Notes: generated from the sequence alone by a model not told the origin. A DNA stretch of 64,000 nt from Microvirga brassicacearum (GCF_008757455.1 NZ_VCMV01000006.1:152182-216181), one strand, 5' to 3'. Positions 1 through 9,615 are shown, numbered from the stretch's first letter. Numbers and translations are program-made.

Positions 1-587
1 TTGTCGAGAAAGCGCTCGGCCAGTGCCCGTTGCTCCCTGTCTTGTATATGCACGAGCAAATCGCGCACGCGGATTGCATGTTTCAAATCCCACATCAGCT
101 CGTGGCCGGCCGCCGGATGAAAGAAGCCGCGCAATGCGAGGTCGAGCCGCGCTGCATCACGTCCCAGATTGCGTCTCAACATGGCGCTGGTCGGGACCCG
201 GTATAGCGGTTCGCCTTGCAGGAACGACAGAACCCTGATTACGCGCGGTTCCTGGCCAGCACAGGTGAGCAGCCATTCGGCCGCTCCCGAGCGCGTCGGA
301 ATCACGCGCGGCACCGGCAGGCCGGGATCGACGGAGGCAATGTGCAGCAAGGCGCCGGTCTGGAAGTCGATCACCTGCCGGTCTTCGGCCGGGTTACTGA
401 CTTTCAGGACGTAATGCGTCTCGCCCACGCGAAGGTGGAAGTTGCGATCCCGCTCGCCGGCAAGTTCGCTGACGGCGGCGGTGAGTCCGAACACATCGCG
501 AGCGATTTCTCCGACTTGTGGCATCGAGAGAACCGGCGATGCGGTGTCGAGAAGGGAAACGATGTCCGGGAGCTGAGTCGTCGTCAT
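1..587 (-). CDS. APH-fold phosphotransferase, N-terminal part (runs off window)
   Basis: The reading frame is open from an ATG at 587 to the window edge (195 codons seen), so the C-terminus is missing. The translation (MTTTQLPDIVSLLD..., then HLRVGETHYVLKVSNP near residue 60) matches the N-terminal lobe of the aminoglycoside phosphotransferase/homoserine-kinase-II/hydroxylysine-kinase fold, with the ATP-binding lysine in YVLKVSNP. In relatives this lobe is sometimes fused to a class III aminotransferase, but the fusion cannot be tested here. An SD-like GAGGAAC lies 6-12 bases upstream. The gene has its own promoter region (588-797) containing a palindromic repeat. Its place at the end of a catabolic block suggests phosphorylation of a small amino or hydroxy compound. 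The substrate is unknown. Confidence 0.7.
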   Translation of the reverse strand, partial: MTTTQLPDIVSLLDTASPVLSMPQVGEIARDVFGLTAAVSELAGERDRNFHLRVGETHYVLKVSNPAEDRQVIDFQTGALLHIASVDPGLPVPRVIPTRSGAAEWLLTCAGQEPRVIRVLSFLQGEPLYRVPTSAMLRRNLGRDAARLDLALRGFFHPAAGHELMWDLKHAIRVRDLLVHIQDREQRALAERFLD

Positions 588-797
588 GTAGGAGTTCCTC
601 GGCGTTTCACAGAGATCATGATGCATGATGCATCTTTTTTTCTCAAGATGAGTCGCCTTCTGTTTGCAGCGTGTTTCCCGGCAACGTGAGTTACCGGAAG
701 ATTATCGACGGAGTGGCGTCGACGAGGACCGCCTATGGGCGTGGATGAGCCGTCTCCCGCGCACGATCCTGCACCCAACCCGTTCCGTGCATCATGG
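588..797. promoter_or_regulatory. Intergenic region with palindromic operator candidate
   Basis: This 210-base gap separates the M20 hydrolase stop from the kinase start. At 619-634 two overlapping copies of a TGATGCAT-type sequence occur, ending in the perfect palindrome GATGCATC (627-634), about 31 bases before the kinase ATG. The 10-mer ATGATGCATC (625-634) recurs at 12571-12580 in front of the ABC importer operon. A GntR-family regulator encoded at 2084-2770 is the natural candidate binder (inference). No other gene is visible in the gap. Confidence 0.45.
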
Positions 798-2042
798 CTA
801 GCGATTGGCCCGCTCGGTCGCGCTGTGCAGCAGAACATTCAATCCGGGCAGCAGATCCTCCCGGGTTGCGAGCTCGTTGTTGTTGTGCGTGACGCCGCCC
901 CTGCACGGAGTGAAGATCATGGCCGTCGGACAAACGCGCGCCAGGAAATAGGCGTCGTGCCCGGCTTGGCTCGGCAGGTCACGGGTGCTGTATTCGAGCG
1001 CGTCCGCGTGACGACGAACACCGGCGATCATTGCGTCGTCGAAGATGCGACCGCCCCACTCCCAGCGCTCCAGTACCTTGCCGGTGCATCCGGCGCGTGC
1101 GGCCGCTTCGCCGACCGCGCGTTCGACGCGCTCGGCCATCACGGCAGCGGCCGCGGGATCGTCGTGGCGCACGTCGCAGACCGTTTGCGCCCAATCGGAC
1201 AGGATGCCGGCCTTGTTTGGCCACGCAACGATGCGCGCCGCAGTCGCCTTGCCGCCCGCTGCGGCGTGTTCCCAGCCGAGGTCGTCGACAGCAACGAGCA
1301 GTCGCGCTGCAGCCACCAATGCATTGCGGCGGCGCTCCATGGGCCATGGCCCCGCATGCGCCGTCTCGCCCTTGAATTCGACGATGAAGCCGTGCGAGCT
1401 GTAGGCATGCGTCACGACGCCAACCTGCACCTTCTCGGCATCGAGGATCGGACCCTGTTCGATATGCAGCTCGAAATAGGCATCGAGATCGCGGCCGCCA
1501 ACCGGAGCATCCCCGAGATAGCCGATGCGGCGAAGTTCGTCGCCAAAGGTCGCGCCGTCGTCGCTCGGGCGCTGATGCACCCAATCGAGATCATACGCGC
1601 CGGCAAAACAGCCGGAGGCCGTCATGGGCGGAGAAAAGCGCGCACCTTCCTCATTCGTCCAGTTGACGATTTCAATCGGCCGGCGCGTCTGGTGCCCGAG
1701 ATCGTTCAAGGTCCGCACCACTTCGAGCGCGCCCATGACGCCAAGGATTCCATCGAACCGCCCGCCATTCGCCTGCGTGTCGAGATGGCTTCCCATCAAC
1801 ACCGGAGGCAACGTGTCGTCCAGCCCTGCACGGCGCGCGAAAATGTTGCCGGCCTGATCGACCGTGACCGTCAGCCCGGCTTCGCGGCACCATTGCACGA
1901 ACACATCGCGAATCGTCTTGTCGGCATCGCTTAAGGCAAGCCGTGACAGCCCACCCTCGCGACCCCGGCCGATCTCGGCCGATTTCTCGATCGTCGTCCA
2001 GAACCGTTCGATGTTGACCTGGTTGGAGGAGGAGAAAGCCAT
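798..2042 (-). CDS. M20-family Zn-dependent amidohydrolase (N-carbamoyl-L-amino-acid hydrolase / allantoate amidohydrolase type)
   Basis: This is a 414-residue cytoplasmic metallopeptidase-fold enzyme that hydrolyses carbamoyl or other amide bonds of small molecules. Visible motifs are GSHLDT with His86 and Asp88, GRFDG with Asp97, WTNEEGARF with Glu131/Glu132 (general base and metal ligand), ELHIEQGP, and a C-terminal THNNNE with the last metal His. All metal ligands of the HyuC/AmaB/AllC group appear present. The ATG at 2042 is preferred, with AAGGA about 12 bases upstream. A TTG at 2087 in the same frame overlaps the GntR gene and adds 15 residues not typical of the family. It lies 41 bases downstream of the GntR gene in one transcription direction. 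Ureidopropionase or carbamoylase activity is possible; the true substrate is open. Confidence 0.88.
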   Translation of the reverse strand: MAFSSSNQVNIERFWTTIEKSAEIGRGREGGLSRLALSDADKTIRDVFVQWCREAGLTVTVDQAGNIFARRAGLDDTLPPVLMGSHLDTQANGGRFDGILGVMGALEVVRTLNDLGHQTRRPIEIVNWTNEEGARFSPPMTASGCFAGAYDLDWVHQRPSDDGATFGDELRRIGYLGDAPVGGRDLDAYFELHIEQGPILDAEKVQVGVVTHAYSSHGFIVEFKGETAHAGPWPMERRRNALVAAARLLVAVDDLGWEHAAAGGKATAARIVAWPNKAGILSDWAQTVCDVRHDDPAAAAVMAERVERAVGEAAARAGCTGKVLERWEWGGRIFDDAMIAGVRRHADALEYSTRDLPSQAGHDAYFLARVCPTAMIFTPCRGGVTHNNNELATREDLLPGLNVLLHSATERANR

Positions 2043-2083
2043 GACGTGGAGAAATCCTTTATGGACCTGGAGCGGTCGTTCGC

Positions 2084-2770
2084 TCAAGGCGTATCGCTGA
2101 GCAGAATCTTGCTGTTGAGAATGACGCCGCCACCGCTGAGAATGTCCTCGCGAATGGTGTTTTTGGCCGCGACGGGATCGTGTCGCCGGATCGCGTCCAT
2201 CACATCGTAATGGTGCTCGATCATGGTCCTGCCGCCAACCTCGTAGGCCGCCGCAATCACGGGGCCCATCTGAAGCCAGAGGTTTTGCAATATGCCGCGC
2301 AAAATGGGCATTGCCGCGATATTGGCGAGTTCGAAGTGGAAGATCTGGTTGATTTCCGTGGCGCGCGCGAACTCGTTTCGGGCGAGTGCCTGCTCGTTAT
2401 CTTCGATCAGCCTCTCCAGCCGCTCGATATCCGAAGGCTTCGCGTTGGCGGCGGCACGCTCGGCTGCCAACCCTTCGAGTTTCAGGCGGATCATGCGGAT
2501 TTCGAGATAGCGATCCTGATGCAGAACCGGCACGCGAATGTCGCGCGGGCTCTTCAACAACAGCGCACCCTCGTGCACGAGACGGAGAATGGCGTCGCGC
2601 ACGGGCGTGACGCTGGTGCCCATCTCCTGCGCGAGATCGCGGATCTTGAGACGCTCGCCCGGTTTCAGCGCCCCTTTGATCAGGGCCTCGGCGATGTGCT
2701 GATAGACAACCTCGCCGAGGTTGTTGTGGTCGATGGTTTTGAACTCAAAATCCACGACACCATCCCGCAA
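2084..2770 (-). CDS. GntR-family transcriptional regulator, FCD subfamily
   Basis: A 228-residue regulator. The N-terminal winged HTH has the typical signature (IKGALKPGERLKIRDLA, then GTSVTPVRDAILRL, residues about 32-65). It is followed by an all-helical FCD effector domain whose metal-ligand-type histidines are visible in FHFELANIA and EHHYDVMDAI. FCD regulators usually bind carboxylic acids or sugar acids and repress catabolic operons. The start is uncertain: TTG at 2770 (GGAG 12 bases upstream) or GTG at 2755. The gene is embedded between the ALDH and the M20 hydrolase on the same strand, so it probably controls this block (inference). Confidence 0.88.
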   Translation of the reverse strand: MRDGVVDFEFKTIDHNNLGEVVYQHIAEALIKGALKPGERLKIRDLAQEMGTSVTPVRDAILRLVHEGALLLKSPRDIRVPVLHQDRYLEIRMIRLKLEGLAAERAAANAKPSDIERLERLIEDNEQALARNEFARATEINQIFHFELANIAAMPILRGILQNLWLQMGPVIAAAYEVGGRTMIEHHYDVMDAIRRHDPVAAKNTIREDILSGGGVILNSKILLSDTP

Positions 2771-2812
2771 ACGTTGACATCGCTCCTACCTTTCGAAAGA
2801 CCGCGGCCGCCC

Positions 2813-2849
2813 GAAGGGTCGGGATCCGTCGACCGGTTCCCGACCCTTC
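2813..2849. terminator. 12-bp stem hairpin between ALDH and GntR genes
   Basis: GAAGGGTCGGGA at 2813-2824 pairs perfectly with TCCCGACCCTTC at 2838-2849 across a 13-base loop. It lies just after the ALDH stop (2856) and before the GntR start on the minus strand. There is no T-run behind the stem on either strand, so it may be an mRNA-stabilising or processing hairpin rather than an intrinsic terminator. Confidence 0.5.
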
Positions 2850-2855
2850 CTGGCT

Positions 2856-4286
2856 TTACGCGGCCTGATAGCCGAACATCGATTTGACCTCGAGGAAGTC
2901 CTCGAAGCCGAACTTGCCCCATTCGCGCCCGTTGCCGGATTGCTTGTAGCCGCCGAAGGCGCCGGCGAGATCACCCGACGCGCCGTTGATATGCACCATG
3001 CCGGCACGGATCTGGCGCGCAACCGAGCGCGCATGATCGAGATTACCCGCGGTGACATAGCTCGAGAGGCCATAGATCGTGTCGTTGGCGATGGCGATCG
3101 CTTCCTCCTCGCTGCTGTAAGGCAGGATCGCGAGGACAGGTCCGAAAACTTCCTCGCGCGCGATCGTCATGTCGTTGCGCACATCGGCGAAGATGGTCGG
3201 GCGGATGTAGTAGCCGCGATTGAGGTTCTCCGGACGACCCGGGCCGCCGGCGACGAGACGCGCGCCTTCGGCAACGCCCGCCTCGATCAGCGCCTGGATC
3301 TTGTCGAACTGAACCTTGCTCACCACCGGGCCGATGGTGGTGGTCGCCGCGCGAGGATCGCCGACCACGGTCTGCTCGGCCACTTTCCGGGCAATCTCGA
3401 TCACCTCTTCCTGCCGGTCGGCCGGGACCAGCATGCGCGTCGGTGCATTGCAGGACTGGCCGCTATTGCTGAAGCACTGGCGCGTGCCGTGGGTGATGGC
3501 GCGAAGGAAATCCGCATCGGCAAGAATGATGTTGGGTGATTTTCCGCCGAGTTCCTGCGACACGCGCTTGACCGTATCGGCTGCGGCGCGTGCCACCGCG
3601 ATGCCGGCGCGGGTCGAGCCGGTGAACGACACCATGTCGATATCGGGATGCGTGGACAATGCCTGGCCGACCGAGGGGCCATCGCCATTGACCATGTTGT
3701 AGACGCCTGCCGGAACGCCGGCTTCGTGGATGATCTGGGTGAACAGCAATCCCGACATCGGCGCCACTTCGCTCGGCTTCAGCACCATGGTGCAGCCGGT
3801 GGCCAGCGCCGGGCCGACCTTGCAGGTGATCTGGTTCATCGGCCAGTTCCACGGCGTGATGAAGCCGCACACACCGATCGGCTCACGTGTGATCAGCGTG
3901 TTGTTGACCACCTCGTCGAACTCGTAGGTCTTGAGCACCTCGAGAACCTGGGACAGGTGCCCGAGCCCCGCTCCCACCTGAGCTTGCTTGGCAAATTCCA
4001 GCGGCGCGCCCATCTCGTCGGAGATCGCCGCCGCCATCTCGTCGGCGTATTTCTTGTAGGTCGCGATGACGCTTTCCAGAAGCTGCACCCGTTCCTTGCG
4101 GCTGGTGCGGGAGAAGGAACCGAACGCACGCTTGGCGGCGGCCACCGCCTTGTCCACATCCGCCTTCTCGCCCATGGCGATGCGCGCATAGGCTTCCTCG
4201 GTCGCCGGGTTGATCACCTCGAGCGTCGCGCTTCCCACCGGAGAAACCCACGATCCGTCGATGTAGAACTGGAGAGCCTGTTTCAT
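2856..4286 (-). CDS. NAD(P)-dependent aldehyde dehydrogenase
   Basis: A 476-residue member of the ALDH superfamily that oxidises an aldehyde to an acid in the cytoplasm. Motifs in order: PWNWP (oxyanion Asn) near 145, the nucleotide loop FTGSTRAG near 221, general base Glu245 in ELGGKSP, and catalytic Cys279 in GQSCNAP. A complete C-terminus contains [13 protein letters not shown]. Length is normal. The ATG start at 4286 is clear. The gene sits between the HDAC-like amidohydrolase and the GntR regulator and is probably co-transcribed with them. It would fit oxidation of an aminoaldehyde or semialdehyde released by neighbouring amidohydrolase and TPP enzymes, which is inference. Sequence alone does not fix the substrate. 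Confidence 0.9.
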   Translation of the reverse strand: MKQALQFYIDGSWVSPVGSATLEVINPATEEAYARIAMGEKADVDKAVAAAKRAFGSFSRTSRKERVQLLESVIATYKKYADEMAAAISDEMGAPLEFAKQAQVGAGLGHLSQVLEVLKTYEFDEVVNNTLITREPIGVCGFITPWNWPMNQITCKVGPALATGCTMVLKPSEVAPMSGLLFTQIIHEAGVPAGVYNMVNGDGPSVGQALSTHPDIDMVSFTGSTRAGIAVARAAADTVKRVSQELGGKSPNIILADADFLRAITHGTRQCFSNSGQSCNAPTRMLVPADRQEEVIEIARKVAEQTVVGDPRAATTTIGPVVSKVQFDKIQALIEAGVAEGARLVAGGPGRPENLNRGYYIRPTIFADVRNDMTIAREEVFGPVLAILPYSSEEEAIAIANDTIYGLSSYVTAGNLDHARSVARQIRAGMVHINGASGDLAGAFGGYKQSGNGREWGKFGFEDFLEVKSMFGYQAA

Positions 4287-4319
4287 TGCCTGATCCCTTC
4301 CGAACTGAAAATACGTCGT

Positions 4320-5384
4320 CTACTTGCCATAAGGTGCTTCGGTTTCGCGAAGCCCGTCAAGGAACTGTGCGAGACAATCGCCGATCACCGAGATCTGATA
4401 GCCGCCTTCCTGCACGACGACCGTCGGCAGGCCGATCGCGCGGATTCTTTCACCGATGCCGCGAAAGCCCTCGGTCGAGACGTCGAGCAAGCCAATCGGG
4501 TCCTCGCGATGGCTGTCATAGCCGAGGGCGACGACGAGCGCCTCCGCGCCGAAAGCGCGGACTTTCTCCAGGGCCCTGTCGACCGCCGCGTGGAACGCGG
4601 CATCGTTCGCCTTGGGCGCGAGCGGGATGTTGGTGTTGTAACCCTCTCCCTCACCATGGCCGTGCTCGTCGGCATAGCCGATGTAATAAGGATAGTAGGA
4701 ATTGGGATCGACATGGACCGAGACGGTGAGCACGTCGGCGCGGCGGTAGAAGATTTCCTGCGTCCCGTCGCCGTGATGCGCGTCCACGTCGAGCACCGCG
4801 ACCTTGCGATAGCGGCCGCGCAACCGCTGGGCGGCGATGGCCGAATTGTTGAGATAGCAGAAGCCCGTGGCGCGGTCGGTTCGGGCGTGGTGGCCTGACG
4901 GGCGGCACAGCGCATAAGCGGCGCCTGCACCCCCGATCACCGCATCGGCGGCGGCAACCGCCGAGTGACTGGATCTCAGGGCGGAGGTCCACGTCTTCGG
5001 TCCGATCGGCACCGCCATGTCGCCGAGATAATAGCCCGCCTGGGCGACGATCGAGGTCGAGCGACATGCCGGCCGGCTCTGCCATTCCGGGCGCCCGTTC
5101 CAATAGGGCGAGACATTGGGCAGGACTTCCGGCCCGGCCTCGGGAACAGCCCGCCAGCGCTCATACGCGCTTTCGAGAAAATCCAGATAAGGCTGCGTGT
5201 GGATGGTCAGCGCCGGCTCGACGCCATAATCGGCGGGCTTTTCCGGCGCGATCCCGCGCTTGGCGAGCGCACCCAGCAGCGCTTCGGTGCGGCTCGGCAA
5301 GTCTTTCGGGTCGCGGATGCGGCCCACCTGCATGAATTGCTGGGGGTCGTGCAGGCTTTGGTCGGGGTGAAAGAACGCTCGCAT
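4320..5384 (-). CDS. Histone-deacetylase-like amidohydrolase (acetylpolyamine amidohydrolase type)
   Basis: A 354-residue class II HDAC-fold zinc amidohydrolase. The active site is complete: RPSGHHA at 161-167 (paired His), DVDAHHGDGTQ at 199-209 (Zn ligands Asp201 and His203), GYDSHREDP near 288 (third Zn ligand), and EGGY near 326 in the position of the usual catalytic Tyr loop. The ATG at 5384 has AGAGGAG upstream. Bacterial relatives remove acetyl or other acyl groups from polyamines or similar amines. It lies between the TPP enzyme and the ALDH in one direction. A deacylation-then-oxidation route for an N-acylated amine is a reasonable but untested reading. Confidence 0.88.
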   Translation of the reverse strand: MRAFFHPDQSLHDPQQFMQVGRIRDPKDLPSRTEALLGALAKRGIAPEKPADYGVEPALTIHTQPYLDFLESAYERWRAVPEAGPEVLPNVSPYWNGRPEWQSRPACRSTSIVAQAGYYLGDMAVPIGPKTWTSALRSSHSAVAAADAVIGGAGAAYALCRPSGHHARTDRATGFCYLNNSAIAAQRLRGRYRKVAVLDVDAHHGDGTQEIFYRRADVLTVSVHVDPNSYYPYYIGYADEHGHGEGEGYNTNIPLAPKANDAAFHAAVDRALEKVRAFGAEALVVALGYDSHREDPIGLLDVSTEGFRGIGERIRAIGLPTVVVQEGGYQISVIGDCLAQFLDGLRETEAPYGK

Positions 5385-5414
5385 CGAGCCTTGCTCCTCT
5401 TTCGGGTTCTTGAT

Positions 5415-7112
5415 TTACGCGACCGCTCTCGCGAGCGCGGCATCGCGCACCGCCGTGAGCGTCGTGTCGGGCGTGATTCCGTTTGGATCGTACTGCACTT
5501 CGATCAAAGCCGGCATCGATTCGCGCTGCGCGAAGGCAAGCGCCCGCTCATATGCGGGTGTGAAGTCTTCGGTGCGCACCACCGTCTCGCCGTGTCCGCC
5601 ATAGGCGCGCACGAGCGCCGCGAAATCCGGATTGGTCAGCGACAGGCCGAAGACGCGGGCAGGATATTCACGCTCCTGGTGCTGCCGGATCGTGCCCCAC
5701 ATGCCGTTATTGAACACCAGAATGACGATGCCGAGCTTGTTCTGGGCTGCCGTTCCGAGTTCCTGCATGGTCATCTGGAAGCATCCGTCGCCCGCATAGC
5801 AGATCACCGTGCGCTCGGGGAAAGCGAGCTTCGCCGCGATGGCCGCCGGCAGACCATAGCCCATCGCGCCGCATACCGGGGAAGCCTGCGTGCCGGGCCC
5901 CGAGAACTGGAGAAAACGGTGTGGAAACAGCGCGAAGTTGCCGGCACCGAGCGTGATGCAAGCATCCTGCGGCAGCGTCTGACGCAAGGAGGCCGAGATC
6001 TCCGCGAGGTTTGTCTCGCCGGGCATGGGTCCTGGTTTCAGCGTTGCCTGGTATTCTCCGTTGGCGGCCTTCGCGGCACCGGCCCAGCGTGGTCTCGCCG
6101 TCGGCGACAGCGTCGCGACCGCCGCGGCGAAACCCGTCGGATCCGCCACCATCGCGAGCTCCGATCGGTAGACCCGCCCGAGTTCGTTCGGATCCGCATG
6201 GACATGCACCAGCCGCTGCCGCGGCAACGGGCTGGTGACATGGACATAGCCTTCGGTCGTCGGCTCGTCGAGACGCGTGCACACGGCGAGGAGAAGATCC
6301 GCATCCTCCATGCGGCGCGCAAGCTTGGGGTCCATGCCGTAGCCGATATGGCCGGCAAAATTCGGGTGGCGATTGTCGAAGCATTCCAGACGGCGCCAAG
6401 CGACGCCGACCGGCAGATCGTAGCGCTCGGCAAAGCCGCGTACCTTTGCCAGCGCGTCGTCGTTCCAGCCGGATCCACCGACGATCATGAACGGGCGCTC
6501 GGCTTCCTCGAGGAGCGACGCGAGTTTCTCGATCTCCGCTGGCGCAGGATGCGGGTGAGCCCGCGGGCCTGGCGGTACATCAGACACATCGGCCTTGCCC
6601 CAGAGCGTGTCTTCCGGAAGCGCCAGCACCACCGGACCCGGACGCCCGCTGCGCGCGACCTGGAAGGCCCGCGCGACGAATTCGGGAATTCGGTCGGTGC
6701 GGTCGATGCTGGCGACCCACTTTGCCATTGGACCGAACATCTGCCGGTAATCGACCTCCTGGAAACAGTCGCGCTCGACCGTGTCCGAGCCGATCTGTCC
6801 GACGAACAGGATCATCGGCGTGCCGTCCTGATAGGCGGTGTGAACACCGATGCTGGCATTGGTCGCGCCCGGCCCGCGCGTGACGAAACAGATTCCGGTT
6901 TCTCCGGTGAGCTTGCCATGGGCTTCCGCCGCATAGGCGGCGCCGCCCTCCTGCCGGAATGACACGGTGGCGATCTCGTCGCGATGCGCGTAGAGCGAGT
7001 CGATGCAAGGCAGGAAGCTCTCGCCCGCCACCATGAAGACCCGCCGCACGCCGTTCAGCATGAGATGGCGGACAAGGATCTCGCCACCGGGCCGCATAGG
7101 CGATTCAATCAT
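5415..7112 (-). CDS. Thiamine-pyrophosphate-dependent enzyme, acetolactate-synthase-like
   Basis: A 565-residue protein with the three-domain layout of the IlvB/benzoylformate decarboxylase superfamily. The catalytic Glu55 is in FRQEGG. The C-terminal TPP/Mg motif begins GDG at 441-443 and ends VFNN about 25 residues later. The ATG at 7112 has GAAGGAG 6-12 bases upstream. There is no small regulatory subunit gene beside it, which argues against biosynthetic acetolactate synthase. A 2-oxoacid decarboxylase or lyase in the catabolic block is more likely. AruI-type 2-ketoarginine decarboxylase is one possible relative, but this is not established. The product aldehyde could feed the ALDH at 2856-4286. 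Confidence 0.85.
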   Translation of the reverse strand: MIESPMRPGGEILVRHLMLNGVRRVFMVAGESFLPCIDSLYAHRDEIATVSFRQEGGAAYAAEAHGKLTGETGICFVTRGPGATNASIGVHTAYQDGTPMILFVGQIGSDTVERDCFQEVDYRQMFGPMAKWVASIDRTDRIPEFVARAFQVARSGRPGPVVLALPEDTLWGKADVSDVPPGPRAHPHPAPAEIEKLASLLEEAERPFMIVGGSGWNDDALAKVRGFAERYDLPVGVAWRRLECFDNRHPNFAGHIGYGMDPKLARRMEDADLLLAVCTRLDEPTTEGYVHVTSPLPRQRLVHVHADPNELGRVYRSELAMVADPTGFAAAVATLSPTARPRWAGAAKAANGEYQATLKPGPMPGETNLAEISASLRQTLPQDACITLGAGNFALFPHRFLQFSGPGTQASPVCGAMGYGLPAAIAAKLAFPERTVICYAGDGCFQMTMQELGTAAQNKLGIVILVFNNGMWGTIRQHQEREYPARVFGLSLTNPDFAALVRAYGGHGETVVRTEDFTPAYERALAFAQRESMPALIEVQYDPNGITPDTTLTAVRDAALARAVA

Positions 7113-7134
7113 CGTACTCTCCTTCGAGGGGTCG

Positions 7135-8766
7135 TCAGAGCACCGCGAGGCGCGGGTTCCAGTGGAGACCCGGGATCGCGGCGATCAGGCGTTGCGTATA
7201 GGCGTGCTGCGGCGCGTCGAAAACTTGTTCGGGCGGCCCGGATTCCACGATCTCGCCGCGATACATGACGGCGATCCGATCGCAGATCTGCGCCGCGATC
7301 CTGAGGTCGTGCGTGATGAAGATGATGGCGATGTTCAGCTTGCGCTGCAGGTCCTGCAGCAATTCCAGCACCTGCGCCTGAACCGACACGTCGAGCGCCG
7401 ATACGCTTTCGTCCGCAACAAGCAATTCAGGATCAAGCGCGAGAGCACGTGCGATGCCGACCCGTTGTCGCTGGCCGCCCGAGAATTCCTGCGGGTAGCG
7501 ATCGAAGGCGGATGTTTCCAATCCGACGAGGGCCAGCAACTCGCGCGCCTTGATCTCCGCATCCGCGTAGGAAACGCCGTTTGCAACCGGGCCGTCGGTC
7601 AGGATGCGGCCGACCGTCTGGCGTGGATTGAGGGACGCAAAAGGATCCTGGAAGACCATCTGCATGTGCCGACGCAAGGGACGAAAGGCACCGGCCGAAA
7701 GCGGCACCACGTCGCTTCCGCGAAACAGGACCTGTCCGCCGTCGACCTCGGTGAGTTTCAACAAACAGCGCCCGAGAGTCGACTTGCCCGAGCCCGATTC
7801 ACCCACCACGCCGAGCGTCTCGCCGCGCCGCAACGTGAAGCTGATGTCATTGACCGCGTTGACCACGCGCGGCCTGGAGAAGAAGCCGCCCCCGCTGCGG
7901 TAAGTCTTGCGGAGATTGCGCACATCAAGAATCAGATCGCCCTCTGCTGCGGCTTTCGCATCATGGGCCTCGCGATGCGGGACAGCGGCGATCAGGCGCC
8001 GGGTGTAGGGATGTTTGGGACGGTTCAGCACATCCTCGGCAAGCCCCTGCTCGACGACGATGCCGCGTTCCATGACGACGACGCGATCGGCGATGTCGGC
8101 GACGACGCCGAAATCATGCGTCACGAACATCACGCCCATGCCCTTCGCCTTCTGGATGCGGCGGATCAGGTCCAGGATCTGGGCCTGCGTCGTCACATCG
8201 AGCGCGGTGGTGGGTTCGTCGGCGATGAGAAGCGCCGGTTCGAGCGCCAGCGCCATCGCGATCATGACCCTTTGCCGCTGCCCGCCGGACAGACGGAACG
8301 GATAGGCATCGCGCAAATTCGCCGGGTCCGGGAGGCCCACATATTCGAGCAGATCGAGCACACGGCGATCCCGGGTCTCGGCGTTCCGCTCCCCGTGAAC
8401 TTCCATCACCTCGGCGATCTGATCGCGCACCTTCATCAGGGGGTTGAGCGCCGAAAGCGGCTCCTGGAACACCATGGCCATGGAGCGGCCGCGCTCCTGC
8501 TCAAGATCGGACTCGCGCATGGTGAGCAGGTCCTTGCCGCGAAACAGGATCTTGCCGCCGGAGGGATTCAGGTAATCCGGCAGCAGCCCCATGATGGCAT
8601 TGGCGGTCATGGATTTGCCGGATCCGGATTCACCCACGATGCACAGGATCTCACCGGCATGAAGATCGTAGGAGATATTCTCGACGGCGAATTCGCGGTC
8701 AAGGCCGGTTGGCAGGGGAATCGACAGATTCTCGACGCGGAGAAGGGGCGTGCGTGGCGCGTTCAT
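7135..8766 (-). CDS. Dipeptide/oligopeptide-type ABC transporter, fused double ATPase (DppD-DppF-like)
   Basis: One 543-residue chain holds two complete ABC modules. Walker A is GESGSGKS at 45-52 and again at 322-329. Each copy has LSGGQRQR or FSGGQRQR signatures, Walker B (LLIADEPTTALD, LLVADESVSALD) and H-loops (VTHDF, ITHDL). The second Walker B carries Ser after the Glu (DES), as is common in this family. The fused form replaces separate DppD and DppF subunits. The ATG at 8766 is one base from the stop of the permease gene, so translation is coupled. It powers import of the ligand bound by the protein at 10662-12245. Confidence 0.95.
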   Translation of the reverse strand: MNAPRTPLLRVENLSIPLPTGLDREFAVENISYDLHAGEILCIVGESGSGKSMTANAIMGLLPDYLNPSGGKILFRGKDLLTMRESDLEQERGRSMAMVFQEPLSALNPLMKVRDQIAEVMEVHGERNAETRDRRVLDLLEYVGLPDPANLRDAYPFRLSGGQRQRVMIAMALALEPALLIADEPTTALDVTTQAQILDLIRRIQKAKGMGVMFVTHDFGVVADIADRVVVMERGIVVEQGLAEDVLNRPKHPYTRRLIAAVPHREAHDAKAAAEGDLILDVRNLRKTYRSGGGFFSRPRVVNAVNDISFTLRRGETLGVVGESGSGKSTLGRCLLKLTEVDGGQVLFRGSDVVPLSAGAFRPLRRHMQMVFQDPFASLNPRQTVGRILTDGPVANGVSYADAEIKARELLALVGLETSAFDRYPQEFSGGQRQRVGIARALALDPELLVADESVSALDVSVQAQVLELLQDLQRKLNIAIIFITHDLRIAAQICDRIAVMYRGEIVESGPPEQVFDAPQHAYTQRLIAAIPGLHWNPRLAVL

Positions 8767-8767
8767 C

Positions 8768-9604
8768 TCAGCCCTTCCGTCCGCGCAGATGCGGGTTCAT
8801 CGCGTCATTGAGGCCCTCGCCGATGAGGTTGATGGCCAGCACCGTCAGCAGAATGGCGACACCCGGAAACACGCTCATCCACCACGCCTCGCGCAGCATC
8901 GTGCGCGCCGCGCCGATCATGAAGCCCCAGCTCATCATGTTGCGGTCGCCAAGGCCGAGGAACGAGAGCGAGCTCTCCGTCAGGATGGCGGTCGCCACCA
9001 TGAGCGACGCGGTCACGATGATGGGCGAGATCGCGTTGGGAAGGATCTGGGTGAACATGATGCGCGGCCCGCTCTGGCCGATCACGACCGCGGCCTGCAC
9101 GAATTCGCGCGAACGCAGGCTCAGGAACTCACCACGGACCAATCTCGCCACCGGCGGCCATGATACGACCGCGATCGCCAAGGTGATCGACACGATGGTG
9201 GGATTGAAGATCGCCACCAGAACGACCGCCATGGCAAAAGCCGGGATCGTCTGGAAGAACTCCGTGAAGCGCATCAGAAGGTCATCGACCCGGCCGCCGT
9301 AGAAGCCGGCGAGCGCGCCGATGGAGACGCCGATCACGACCGCGACGGCTGTCGAGATCACCCCGATCAGCAGCGATACCCGCGCTCCATAAGCGAGCCC
9401 CGCCGCAATATCCCGCCCAAGCATGTCGGTCCCAAAAGGAAATGCCGGGTCTTCGGATGGCGGCAGCAAGGGGTCGCCCACGCTCTGCCATGGGCTGACG
9501 GGGAAGATAAGCGGCGCGGCGAAGGCCAGCACCACCACGACAAACAGGATCGCAAGACCGATGAGGGCGCCGTAATTGCGGGCATATCGCTTGAAAAAAT
9601 TCAT
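8768..9604 (-). CDS. ABC transporter permease, DppC-like
   Basis: A 278-residue inner-membrane permease of the dipeptide/nickel family. The N-terminal segment (residues about 12-33) is a single TM helix, followed by the family's FGTDMLGRDI motif and a five-helix core. The EAA loop for ATPase docking is near residue 190 (SREFVQAAVVIGQSGPRIMF). Although the frame is open much further upstream, homology begins at MNFFKRYARN, so the ATG at 9604 is chosen. It sits 11 bases after the DppB-like gene and 1 base before the ATPase gene. Confidence 0.93.
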   Translation of the reverse strand: MNFFKRYARNYGALIGLAILFVVVVLAFAAPLIFPVSPWQSVGDPLLPPSEDPAFPFGTDMLGRDIAAGLAYGARVSLLIGVISTAVAVVIGVSIGALAGFYGGRVDDLLMRFTEFFQTIPAFAMAVVLVAIFNPTIVSITLAIAVVSWPPVARLVRGEFLSLRSREFVQAAVVIGQSGPRIMFTQILPNAISPIIVTASLMVATAILTESSLSFLGLGDRNMMSWGFMIGAARTMLREAWWMSVFPGVAILLTVLAINLIGEGLNDAMNPHLRGRKG

Positions 9605-9615
9605 GATGCCGCTCC

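Noticed and set aside
216..689. Plus-strand frame at the start of the window
   Set aside because: Antisense to the partial kinase, whose minus-strand translation has an APH-like sequence.
4965..6962. Long plus-strand open frame (665 codons) opposite the HDAC and TPP genes
   Set aside because: It is antisense to two genes with complete catalytic motifs, is Arg/Gly-rich, and has no homology pattern; typical shadow frame in GC-rich DNA.
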